DNA of 64,000 nucleotides. It comes from Ancistrus triradiatus (taxonomy: Eukaryota; Chordata; Actinopteri; Siluriformes; Loricariidae). Below, piece by piece: positions 20,156-32,384 of the stretch (its first letter is position 1; each line of letters starts with the position of its first letter). A program made the position numbers and the translations under genes. The notes beneath the pieces were generated by a model. The model did no database searches, was not told where the DNA came from, and saw only the letters and a program-made list of their open reading frames with translations. Location of the stretch: positions 124,001 through 188,000 of the forward strand of contig JAJAGP010000339.1 in assembly GCA_025084515.1 (NCBI GenBank), in the 5' to 3' direction.

Positions 20156-21212
20156 ACTGGAGTAAAAATGTATCAAATTTCATTTGTAATCTCACATTAC
20201 AATAATGGTTAAATGAAAAACATGTACGCAATTTTTCCCATAATGTATGAAGGACAGTAATGAAAACTGATTGGACCTAAAATCTTTTTTCTGCAAATTC
20301 ATGAAATCATCTGTATCAAGGGTAGATAATAGTTAATTGTTGGGAAGAAAAACTGTCAATTTTTTAATTTCTTAAACCTCTCTTTCAGATGAGAGTACTG
20401 ACTGGATAGCGCACTCGGTTTTTTCTATTGAAACACCAGTTATATGAAACTGTTCAACATTACAAGTACAATTTGAATGAGTTATTGAATCAGTGATTTC
20501 CCACATACAAGTGAATGTCATCTCCTGTGTCTCCCATTTAACTGTTACTATTGTAACTTCCCAGCAAAATCTCTGTACCCCATATAAAGGATGTATACCA
20601 TATTTTCCAGATGATAAGATGCAGTAATATATCTTTTTGTATTAGCCTAACTGTAATATGCCTATTAGTGTATTTTTGTTTTTGATTTTTTGGCTATATG
20701 TGCTATTCCAGTAGTTACAGGACTCTTCATTACCATTAGCTTAGCACTAACAACAGCTCACAAATTGGCTGCAGTTATGTTTATAATAGTGGCAATGATC
20801 ATATAAATAAAATCTACTTAAAAACTAAATGACTATGTTTCACTGTCAAACATTGTTTTGCAATTATTATTATTTTGTTTAGGGTGGACCTATATATTTG
20901 ACTGTATATGAGGAAATTGTTTTAGCCAGCTTGCAAATAGCAGTTAACATGGGTGCATCTTGTCTGGAAAATATGGTAGCATACAGATTACCATGTTCAT
21001 TTCAAAATGAAGAAAATCTATGTGTACATTTATTTTCAATACTTGAGATTTTTTATTGTTAATATTATTTTTATTATTATTCTGAAGTTAAAGTCCATTT
21101 CTGGGCTTGATTTCTGTGCTGTGTGCTGTAGGAATTTCTTTTTTTACAGTGCAATGGAGCAGCCAGACAAAAAAGTTGAAGCAAGAATGAAGCCTTATAT
21201 GTACAGTATATA
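20152..21212. other. intergenic, AT-rich
   Basis: Between the convergent genes. No gene, strong repeat or ORF recognised. It is mostly AT-rich sequence, possibly extended arhgap21 3' UTR in the first few hundred bases. Confidence 0.4.
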
Positions 21213-22212
21213 CACTCATTGACAAAAAATAACTCGCCAAGAAGGAGTTGTTGGAATTGGCCGAGACTTTATATATATATATATATGTGTATGTGTAATT
21301 ATGATATCTATAACTGATTACAATATTACAGCCAAAGGATACGTTTATTGGGGAAGACTGTATAATTGCATGGAGGCTCTAGTTACCCTGGTAGACCGCC
21401 TCTAGCCTGGATACAAGATGAGAGACAGTTGGGCATTGGAGGCAAACAGGTACCATATGGTATACTATATGGGTCCTATCCTATGATACACTAACCCGAC
21501 TGTCGTTGGATCCCAAACAGATCCTGGAATTGCTTCTAAAGAAGATACAGTTCCAATCCATAGCAGTCCAGGTTTCTTGTTCATGACACAACTGCAAACG
21601 AAGATGGTGGTGGCTGGCTGTCAATGGCAGGACACTTAATGGGACCGTAACAACAAATTTCCTACTGCTAAGCTGCTGGAAATGGTCTGGGCAGAGACGG
21701 GTGTGTAGTGAAGGTACCACCTGTGTCTGGATGGTGAACAAAGAAACTGTGAGAGCTGCTCATGCTTGTTGGTGGATCAAACGATCTTCTCTACTGGTGG
21801 TCTGTCTGGGCCGTCCGGAGCATGTTCACCATGTGCACACCTGCCCTCACAGAACCACTGCTCCCAACACCTAACGTCTAGGTCAGAATGGCCTAGATTC
21901 GTCAAAACGACCACTCTGCTTCTCTCAGTCCAATGACGCACCCTCTCTCAAAGTCTTTCAAATGGGCAGAATGTCTTCAAGAGCATCCTAGAGACATGTC
22001 TAGCAGTCAATGATCTCTCACCAAGAGGTACACTAGCCAAAAGTAGCCTCTGATAACCTTTTTATAGAGCAGCGGGGAAAGCACTTTTATTCCCAGTGTC
22101 TAATCAGACCACACCTGTAATCATTTACATATCTGCCTGAGACATAAATGCATGCAGAGTTTTGCAGCAGGCCAAGATTTCTAGCTGGGTGCGTTACTTT
22201 TTTGTCAATGAG
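21213..22212. mobile_element. Tc1-like non-autonomous element, about 1.0 kb
   Basis: The terminal repeats cactcattgacaaaaaataac and gttacttttttgtcaatgag are inverted and bordered by TA. The interior has Tc1-like remnants on the minus strand (words such as gtcattggactgagagaagc) but no usable frame. Confidence 0.85.
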
Positions 22213-24536
22213 TATATATAAGACTTACAGGTATGTGCCGCATAAGGTCCATTCGCTTTTACGTCCATGGTCCGACAAGGTTCTTATCCTTATTCCTAAG
22301 GTAGTTAACCTAGTTAACTCGTATATTATATTGCCAGATACATTAGCAGTTGTAGCACAGCAGTGGTAATGACACACACAACAGCACAGTCTCTGGAGCT
22401 GAATGTTTTATTAAACTCACAGGGTCAGCATGAACTGACTGAACGCTGAGCAACATTTGGCTGGAATTGTGCTCCTAATGGGCACCAAGATGATGACGAT
22501 GAGCAATTCTTCCAGTCAGTTGAATTACATGCACTGTATTTGTGCTCCACAGCATAACAGCCGTGCATGAATCATGGGACAGATGTGAATTAGATTATAT
22601 TTTTGGGGAGAGAAACAAGTGGATGAAGAAACACTAGAGGAAAAAGGGGTGGGGGCAGCACTCATGGAGTTAAATGCACTCATTTATCACAGCTTCTCCC
22701 ATGTTTCTTAGTTAGTTTCATTCTTCTGAAATACCAGCTCACAATCCAACAGGAAATATGTTCCACCAGTTTCTAATTGCACAAATGTGTTTGTGAGTTT
22801 GAGAGAGAGAGAGAAAGAGAGCGAGCACACACAGAGTACGGATGGGCTGAGTGAAGCAATGCTATAGCATATAGCATGGCTAAGTACAGTATATAATATG
22901 ATGTTTGGATAAAGCCCAGACTGCTAAACATGCAGTTTCTCAGAATATATCTTGGATATTAAGCGACACATACCTGTGTGTGTTTGTGTTTGTGTGTGTG
23001 GGTGGGTGTGTGTGGCTGGTGCTGCACTGTAAGCACTAAAGTCAGATCCTTTAGTAAGCACTAAAGACAGGAACTGCTAAATTGGAATGGAGACATCCAC
23101 ATGGAAGCGAATTATGAAAGTCATAGAGAGCCATGTTTGCTGTAATTAAATGAAGTGCCTCAGTTAATATCTGGAACAGGTATGTAAAGATAGATCTTTT
23201 GTACCAAACAATATGACTGAAAGACAGTGCTTCCCAGTCTTATGCCATCTTTCAGTCTGCTACTGGTCCCTTTTTATTAATTTCCATATTCATTTGTTGT
23301 TAGAAGTCTTTATTGTGACCAGGGAAGTGGGATGTTGCCATGATTAAGAAAGCGTGTGTGCATGACTGTTGCATGTTTGACGACCAAAATGCGAAAAAGA
23401 AAATGTTGAAAAACACTGGAAATAAATCTGTTTTGGAAACTGTGTCCTCCTATTGTTAAATATTGTACGCATTTTTCTTAAATGTATTCAATAAACAGGC
23501 ACAGTGGCGCCTCACAGCTCCAGAGATCCCATCTAAATTTCCATTTCTAAAGAGTCCCAGTGTTGGTGCATGTGCAGGGTTGGTTCTGCCTTGTTCCTTG
23601 TGCTACTGGTTAGGCTCCAGCCACCCATGAATTGGTTTCATTTATATATTATTTAACGTCACATTAGCATCAATGGCTGTTCATGACAGGAGCAGGGTTA
23701 TATTGATTCTAGTTGGACACACACACACTGGGGGCAATTTGCAACACGCCTTTGGAATGTAGGAGGAAATTGGAGTACACAGAGTAAACCCAAATGGACA
23801 CAGAGAGGACATGTAAACTCCAAACTCCAGGAGGAGTCTCTGTAGCCGTGCGGCGACTGTGCTAACCGCGTTCACCCCAGGAATTTGGATTAAGTGGCTA
23901 TGAAAATGAATGAATCAATCATTTATTTTCCTATTACTGCGTAAGTCAGGAGTGGAGAACCACATCTGCAAAGCGCCATGTGAAACAGGTAAAGCAGGGG
24001 CTACATCTGACATGTTCTAACCAATCTAAAAGCTACACCCTCCACAGAGTGGACTCAGAAGGGTAAATTCTTTTTGGGTCAGAAATAATGGGCACTGTAG
24101 TTCAAATCAACACAAGTCTGTGTCTTGTTGTCACACAAACAATGGCCCTTTTAAAAAAAAACTAGAATGGAGTAAGCCGTTTTAACCACTTAATGATTAC
24201 TTAGAGTTCAGTTCATTGCAAAAAAAAGGTTTAATGCAATTAACAAATAAGTAATTAATTGGCTTAACACTCATTTATTTGGACTGTGGGAGGAAACCCA
24301 TAGTCCAAAGACATCTTTATATGAATAACAGGGCTTAAATTTCACACCTATTTAGCAAATACATAAAATGTGACCTAATGATGTACAAACTAATAGCATT
24401 AGGACACTGGGCACATTCTAATGGTGTACCAAATGTTTGTATTTTTTAAATAAATATCGAAAACTAATTTGGGTAACTGGATAGTAAGCTGAGGTTGACC
24501 TTCTCAGTCATAGTTACAATATGATCAAATATTGGG
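22213..24536. other. intergenic with repeat fragments
   Basis: This holds AG- and TG-rich short tracts (22800-22830, 22975-23015). A repeat at 23640-23880 resembles 3557-3785: ttatttaacgtcac, then a reversed tRNA-like end with gcggcgactgtgctaacc. No gene recognised. Confidence 0.5.
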
Positions 24537-24730
24537 GACTGTGGTAGCCTAGCGGGTAAGGTGCTGGACTATGGACCACAAGGTCCAGGGTTCAAATCCC
24601 CCGTCTGCCAAGCTGCCACTGTTGGGTCCTTGAGCAAGACCCTTAACCCACAATTGCTCAGATTGTAAGACTGTATCAATTGTAAGTCGCTCTGGATAAA
24701 GGCGTCTGCTAAATGCTGTAAATGTAAATA
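24537..24730 (+). repeat. tRNA-derived SINE, full length
   Basis: The head is gtggtagcctagcgggtaag (box A) and ggttcaaatccc (box B). The body is gctgccactgttgggtcctt. The 3' tail attgtaagtcgctctggata aaggcgtctgctaaatgctg ends in a short tgtaaata. About 190 bp, the complete unit. Confidence 0.95.
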
Positions 24731-27029
24731 TACAGAAAAAATAACAGAGAACTTTACTTTTGGTATTCCCGTGGTCTTCAGAAAATCCAGGTGATACAAA
24801 TTCCTAATGAACATGTGACTTGTAGTACTTTCCAATGTTCCATAATTGTCAGAAGTGGGAATATGTTAGGATAACAGGACTGACTGAAAACCTGGGGACT
24901 CGACTGAAATGTGTATAGCATATACATATGTGTTTAAAATAAAATATTATATAATATAAAAAGAAACAACAATGCAAAAATGTGTAATGTAAAGTATAAT
25001 GTTAGAGACCAGGGGCAGCTAACAAATGTTATTTTTCAGTGTTCTATGTAGTTTTTATTTGCTCGTTTTCTGGGCCTGTGAGCCCCCATTTGGAATCACC
25101 TCGCTTCATTAGTGAAGGGAATAATATGGTCTAAGTTTCGTTTCTGCTTGAACTATGGAGGTTCGAGATGTGCATGTTTGCCTCCCTCCGCTGGCCGCTG
25201 GGTAACAGTACAGTAATATATGGTTATTATAATGTAATAAAAGCATCCACCCTCACTTAACTTGGTTGCGTACAGACAGTTTGAAAAGCAAAGCGGAGTA
25301 TTCTCTTATTGGATCTACATCAGTGCACAGCATGGAGGTTTTACAACATATTAGGCCATGTTTTTGTTTCGTTTGTTGTTTTGAAACAAGAACTGTAAAT
25401 GAGTTTGTAAGGTGGTTGTTAGGGTAGAGGGTTCTTCTTCACAGACACATTTTCTAAAAAGTTAAGGTCCTTTCTCACCTTGCTTTTACAGGACCAAAGG
25501 AAACGACACTTATAACAGGCTGGAGGTAGCAAAGGATCTACGTCTCGGTCTTAATCTTGCAGCATTGAAACATTACCATTTAGGGCACATGCGCACCCGT
25601 TCAATTCGATTAAAAGAGTCACTGAAAAAACCAAAGAAGCTGCACTCCAGTGTAAAATTTTGTTATTTTCTATGTTTTGTCAATCAGCGTTTATGACCAT
25701 GTTGACACTTATGACGTTATACAGGTTTGCAGGGAAAAGGTCTGCCACGTTTGTGAAAATCCAACAATTACAGTTGTGTTGGCACCAGTTGAACCCATGC
25801 TGGTGCAATTTAGCAAGAGTAAGGTCAGTTTAACAGAAAATTGGAACTCCACATGATGACTGCGACCAAGTCAGAAAAACCTGCTGGTGTTTGGAATAAG
25901 TTTAATTTTTCAACAAATCAAAAATTTTCAACGCTTAGTTCCATTAGGTAATATTCTCCTTTAAACAACCTTCCTCCTCAAGACAACTCTTCCACAGAAA
26001 CACTTCAGACGCACTTCCCAAAATGAAGTTAATTTCCTTCCTCAAGTGTACAGAGCATAGAGAGAACAAGCCAAAGGAATGCAGGAGAACCCCAGTACAG
26101 TCTGTGTAAGGTTTAGGCATATGGGTTATGTATACATTAACAACATGTAGTAAAAGTAGCTTGAAGCAACATGTTCGGCTTTAACACCCATGGGCAGTTG
26201 TAGCTCAGCAGGTCATGTTGTATTAGTGACTTCAAGCTTAGGATTTCAATTCCCTGTGTAGTGCATTTCCAACAATGTGTTGCTGGTGTCTTATCTGGAA
26301 CCATTCTGCAGTTATTCCACCATAAAAGAACTGCCAAAAGGGAATGTGGATATGAGAAACATGTGCATCGGTATAAAGACAATAATATAATCTATACAGT
26401 GGTTTTTTTTTATTCTTAGTCAAATTGTGGTTGGCTGTTGTCTATTTTGCCCTTAAATACACATGGTTGTGGTCCATATTTTATATTGAATTGACATGTA
26501 TTTATTGTTGTATGTTGTAGTCCATATAAAGTTTAATGGCTTGTGTATAAAGAAAATAGTTATTTTAATGTCCTTAAAGCTATTTTAAGCCTATTTGTGC
26601 TCACTGGCAATAGACTGTATGACAGTTAATGAAATGTCTATGACAAAAAAAAATGGGAATGATGGTTGACCAGCAAAACCTTATTCGACTGTCAGCTGAC
26701 CACCCATAACAACATCCCATGCTGGTGACCTTTACACTCACCACACCAGCATACCAGTGTACAAAACATGAGACAGACTGACCACGCTGGTGACTGGGGC
26801 TATCCTTGATCTTTACCGTCTATACTTCCCTAAGATTATTGGTTCATGGGCTGAAACAGAACAATGGGTGGAAATGTATTTATTCACTATCTTAGCTGAA
26901 GATGGATTCCAAACCAGGAGAAGCTATTTTTCCTACTGCTGAAAAAAATACACTAGTGTACGACTATACAGCATGACTAACTTGCTAACTAATTCAGATT
27001 CACAACAGCACAGAGATCTAAGCTTTTTC
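24731..27029. other. intergenic, no gene recognised
   Basis: Mixed AT-rich sequence. No ORF has family motifs and no terminal-repeat element is obvious. Short inverted or simple repeats only. Confidence 0.4.
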
Positions 27030-27485
27030 TTTTGTTTATCTTTATTTTAACATCTACGGCACTGTATTCTTAGTGCAAATAAGTCTCCAGGGGTCTTAAA
27101 CAAGTTAGTTTATAAGAGCCAACCAAAAGCAAAAGAGGAATTGAATCCTCCAGAACACAGGCTGCAGTTTCAATCCATTACTCACTAAATGACATGAGGT
27201 TTTTCAACACTTTATTATAAAATATGCTTTTTGTTAATGATTTTGGCCAACTGTAGGTTAATGTAAGTGTTTTAAACATTAACTTACTTATCATTACTAT
27301 AATGGGCTCTACTACTATAAAATATAGACCACTCTACCAAACACTTCTTAAACTCCTCAGTTCATGATATAATTAGTTTGAATTTTATGTTGGATTTGTT
27401 GGAACATATCCCCATTACTCCTTATGGGAAAGATTTGCTTGGTACTTGCAGTTTTCAGTTGGTGAAAGTGGAAATGACAGTAGGG
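27030..27485 (-). mobile_element. MITE-like repeat 'CGGT' copy 3, partial
   Basis: On the minus strand it matches the inner part of copies 1 and 2: catatcccc/acatattc words, gagtggtctatattttata, agtaatgataagtaagtta, aaagtgttgaaaaacctcat, gtgttctggaggattcaatt, and gactt-atttgcactaagaa. Both outer ends are missing. It is uninterrupted where copies 1 and 2 carry a Tc1 and a LINE. Confidence 0.8.
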
Positions 27486-28390
27486 CACCATATTTAAAAT
27501 TTTACTTAACACTCATGTCTATATGGTTTCACTGCTGCTGTGTTTGGATTTGCAGGTCCATGCCAGGCAAACACAGACACTGTCACTTACTAGTCTGATT
27601 GCAGAAAATGTAATATCTCAGGTCTCATATATTGGCAGATTTTGCTATATATACTGGTGGAAACGTAGGCCAGCTCTTAAAATGCTTGGGACTCCATGAA
27701 AAGACACCTGCCGCATGTTGATGAAAAAGTGTAATGAGAGAGTCACTGCTTAACCCGTGAGCCAGGTCCTTAACTCTTAACTGCTCAGATCTGGATATGA
27801 ATAGAATTCTTCATCACATGTAAGTATAAGAATAAATGTATATGCAACATGTAACATCTTTGGGTTCCACGGGCCTTTCATTAACAATAATGTGAAGTTC
27901 TTCCCCAAAACAACGTAACTGACGGATGCATTAAACTCTGCAGTCTACCAGCAGGAGGAAACAGGAGTAACTCTCCTGTAGTTTTTTTTTCATAGGTTAT
28001 AAGGAACTTAAATACGAAAGCAAGCTTATCTGACACTGTGTACAACTGGCATGAAAAAGGGGAAAAAAACGCCACAGAGTTAGTAACATTAGTGTGTACA
28101 GGTGTGAATCAAAGCTCCAGAAAATAAAAGACTCCCAAAATATATCCACACAGTCCCAGGGAGCCAGTCACCGAGCCTGATTGTAACCACCTTAATAAAG
28201 TGCTTCCTCAAAGAACAAACAGTTCAACACAAACACCATCACAATAAATCTGTGTAGCATTTTCTAAGTACAACCAAGACAACTGAGAATAAAATTAACA
28301 ATAATAACAATAACCAAATGAGGATATAATGGTAAGTTCAGGCACAAGCTGAGAGCTCCTCTCTCTGTCACTTTTTGTCTTCGTCCGTGT
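27486..28390 (-). other. arhgef4 3' UTR / downstream flank
   Basis: Sequence beyond the arhgef4 stop codon. No minus-strand AATAAA is seen close to the stop; the nearest (tttatt on +, 27211) lies inside the MITE fragment, 1.17 kb downstream. No other gene recognised. Confidence 0.45.
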
Positions 28391-28548
28391 TTACTTTTTA
28401 AAAGGCGTCAGTCTGCCGATGTTGTGCCAGAAGTTGGAGCTCTTGCGTTTGGGCTCGGCCAGCATAAACACCTGCTGCTGTGGGAGGCTGGTTGGGAGCG
28501 ACGGGTGTTTCTGACGCAGCAAGAAGTCATAGTAGGGTCTGGTCACAG
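28391..28548 (-). CDS. arhgef4: arhgef4 last exon
   Basis: Acceptor ttctcgcag, 158 nt, ends in stop taa. It encodes VTRPYYDFLLRQKHPSLPTS then LPQQQVFMLAEPKRK and NFWHNIGRLTPFKK, the conserved tail of the Asef group. Confidence 0.95.
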
Positions 28549-31500
28549 CTGCGAGAAGGAACACATGCAACAAGTTTAAGTCTAGTTTGGTTAGTCTAAA
28601 TGTGAAGATAAGGAAAGTTTGAGTTTATTGCTATGCTTAAGGTAGTGGTTTAGGCTCTAGACTAACTCTAACATTTAGTCATTTGGCAGATGCCATACAA
28701 ATCCAGAACGCCATACAAACAATAAAGTCTGTTACATTTACATTTAGCAGATGCCCTTATCCAGAGCGACTTACAACTGGTACATTCTTACAATCCAAGC
28801 AATTGTGGGTTAAGGGTCTTGCTCAAGGACTCAACAGAGGCAGCTTGGCAGAGTTGGGATTTGAACCCTGGACCTTCTGGTCCAGAGTCCAGTACCTTAC
28901 CGCTATGCTACCTGTTAAGGTACAACTGAGGGTTACGGGCCATGCTCAAGGGCCAAACAGTGGCAGCTTGACTGTGCTGCGACTTGAACCCTTGACCTTT
29001 TGATCCACAGTCTATTATCTTAAATGGTGCCCCACCACATTCACACTCTGGACTCACAACTGCTTAGCTAAAATGTGTATCACTGCATAACAGTATGTGT
29101 ACATTTTAATTATTTTACAGCATACCATATGTAACTAAACTTTAGTGAAGCAATTTGCTTTTATTTAGCATGAACTACAGCGCTAATGTGGGTAAAAAGA
29201 AAGAAAATTGATAGTTTTAGTACACAAACACCTCAAAATACCTAATTTAGTATCCCATTTTACCCTCACTTTTCCTGGTCAGGGTCATGTGGGAGTGTCT
29301 GGAGCCTAACCTAGAATTCACTTGGAGAAGGCAGAGGTACACCACAGACAGGGCGTCAGTCCATAACAGGGATCCATAAATGCACCACACGTTCATGCTG
29401 AAAGCCTCACCAGGGATTGTTTGTTATTTGTTTGTTTGATGTAACTTTGCATCAGCACAGTGGCTTTTCACAACAAGAACATTGAAACTGAGAATAGTCA
29501 GACATATTCACATTGGGCCAATTTAGAGCAACCAATTAACGTTATGCATGTCTTCGGAATGTGGGTGGAAACCCACATGGACATGGGGAGGACATGCAAT
29601 CTCCACACAGGCAGAGGCTAAGGTCGAGATCGAATCTGGGATCTCTGGAGCTGTGAGACTACCTCAACCGCTTGTGCCACCATGCACCCCTCTTCCAGGA
29701 TAAAATACATACTTAAGCTCAGTTATAATATTTGTATATGCACAGACTTGGTATGTTTACAAATCAAAATGGAAAGTAGTGCTCGAAAGTTTGTGAACCC
29801 TAGTGTTGACTCCCACCTTGAGCCCTGAGAGCCCGGCTACCAACAACCCTGATCTGGAATATGTAGGTATGAAAATGAATGAATGAATACATTAGCCTTG
29901 GCTCTAAAACTGGAAACAAAAGATGTTTGTCAAGTCTGTTGTAAGAAAAATGCTTTCTACATGCAGGGTTGGGTATTGAAACCCGGCTCTGATTCGGAAT
30001 CGCTTTCAAATTTCAAAGATCCAGGTACCCATTAGGAAAATGGAATTTCGATTCCATTTACCGGCTCCTACTAATTCATTTCATGCTTCACAAACATGAC
30101 CGCACTTAGTGCAAAAATATATCTGTATTAAGGAGGCGTCTATCTGCCAGGACTGGTACGTCATGTAATCACGTACATTATCACATTGTGTTTTTTTGAT
30201 ACTCTCTGCTAGAGCATTACCGGAATATGGACGCTCTAAAGCGCTCAACAGCTTGGCTCCGCTTTAAGAGAGAAGGAAAAGACTAAATGCGAAATGTGTG
30301 GAAAATGTATTTGTTGTACAGGGGCATGACATTGAGCTTCAGCAATGAACCATGTTCAACTGACTGTGGTCTCATAGCGCAAATGCTGCGTTAGCCAAGA
30401 GAGTATAAATCTTACAGCGAACAAAGCACAGTGTGGTTTAATGTTCTAAAACAATGACCTAGGAAACCAAACTCTCAGTTACGACTGGTTATAAGTACTC
30501 TCTACTGCTGAAATGACAAACCTGTGATCCAAAAGGAAAGTAATAATTTTACGTTAAGCTATTTTCTTCCCATTAAACCTATTATGACCAAGTAGTAATT
30601 CAGAGAAGATTGGTATTCCTAGGACACTGTTTTAGTACACTAAGCTACGTTAAGCTTTTTAATTAACTGGTTTAAAATGGGAAGCTAAAAGTTAAACATT
30701 ATTACTTTTAAAGTTGAAATATTAAAAAAGTTATTATTTGCACCTAAACATTTGGCACAGTTTTGGAATCGAATTTGGAATTTGGAAATAAGCAGAATCG
30801 CAATGGATAAAATGCAAATGAAGCTCAAATCTATTTATATGTGATTTTTCTTGGAATTGTATATCCTTGTAACATCTTTTAAATCTCACCTTTGGGCTTC
30901 CCAGTTGAATAGCTTTTACATGCATTCCGCATTGCCTGTTTTTTCTGCACCTCAGTGATAGAGAACCCTGCGGAGATCAAAGGAGAGAAGACAAATGTGT
31001 AAATGCATTTGATTAAAGAAAGATGTTAAATACAAAGTTAGATTTTCTTTTATATGAAATCTTCCCACTATTTTACACGATTTTGTCATAATGTTCAACA
31101 AGGATTACAGTTGCATGGACAATAGTTCAGACATACAACGTTTGTACACAGAAAAACAGCCCATTTTGAACAGCAAATTCAAGGACTGGCATTATGGTTT
31201 TGGGGGCCATGTGGCATTTTGAAATGTTCTGCCTATCTTGTACAACATAATTAAGCACAGTAATTCTACTTTATCATCATTTCACTTTCAGTATATAATC
31301 AAATGTTCTCATTATTGATCAAGGTTAAAATATCAGATAACCTACAATAATTGAGTAATTAACAACAATTATTTGAAAGAAAAAACGGCACATTAGATTC
31401 CAAGTCAATTAATTGAAGGGCTGTTCTTGATATATTTGTTTATTTTGCAAAGGTATTTACTGATCCGCTGATACAGAATTTTGTTGATATACTATTTTGA

Positions 31501-32325
31501 TGAATGTGTACAAAAAATTTTCAGGATCAGCACAGCAATCTGCTTTGCTGTTCCAGGTGAGAAATGTTGCAACACAGCACCAAAGCTGGGCAATCAGGCC
31601 TTATTCTTACCCGAAATAGATTTCTACGGATCAGAAGTGCATCTGATACACCAGTCTGTGATTTGTCCTGCTTCTGTCACACCTTATTTGAATTAATAAT
31701 TATCCAAGAAAGGGCAGTAGTGTTTGTATGCGTATTGTTGTGAGAGCACGAGTGCATACACAGAGTGGGTGTTGTAGTTTACCTGTCTCTCTGTCATGCT
31801 GCACCTGTTCCCTCTCATCAGTGAATGCTCGGAGCCAGCGCTGTTTCTGCTCGGGTTTTTTGGCACATAGCAGGTGGACCTCCTCTCCGCTGAGTGAGCG
31901 AAGCTTCACGGCATTCTTTACGCTCACATTTAACTCTTTGTCCTTTCCATCCTCTACATCTAACACCTCCATCAGGTCCATGTCCACCCTGCCCTTATAG
32001 TACAAAATGTCTCTACGCAGTAGATCCTAAACCAGCAACACAGGTAAATAAACAGAAGCAAAAGATCATGTGTTAATGTGTGGCAGTGATGAAGATAATC
32101 CTTCGTTTTAATACAAATTTTAAGATAGCATGTAGAAACATTAGTTACCACTGACTGGAAGGATGACTGGGTTGTTTATAATCTCTCACCTTTTTACAGT
32201 AGACCATCTGGTGGTTAAAAAGGAAAAACATGCGCTGCTGGCTCTTGGCCTGAGGAGGCGTGATCTTAGTAAGTTCTCCAGAAAAGATCAGATCTGAACT
32301 CCTGCTGAGGATATCCTCACCCTGA

Positions 32326-32384
<59 letters not shown>

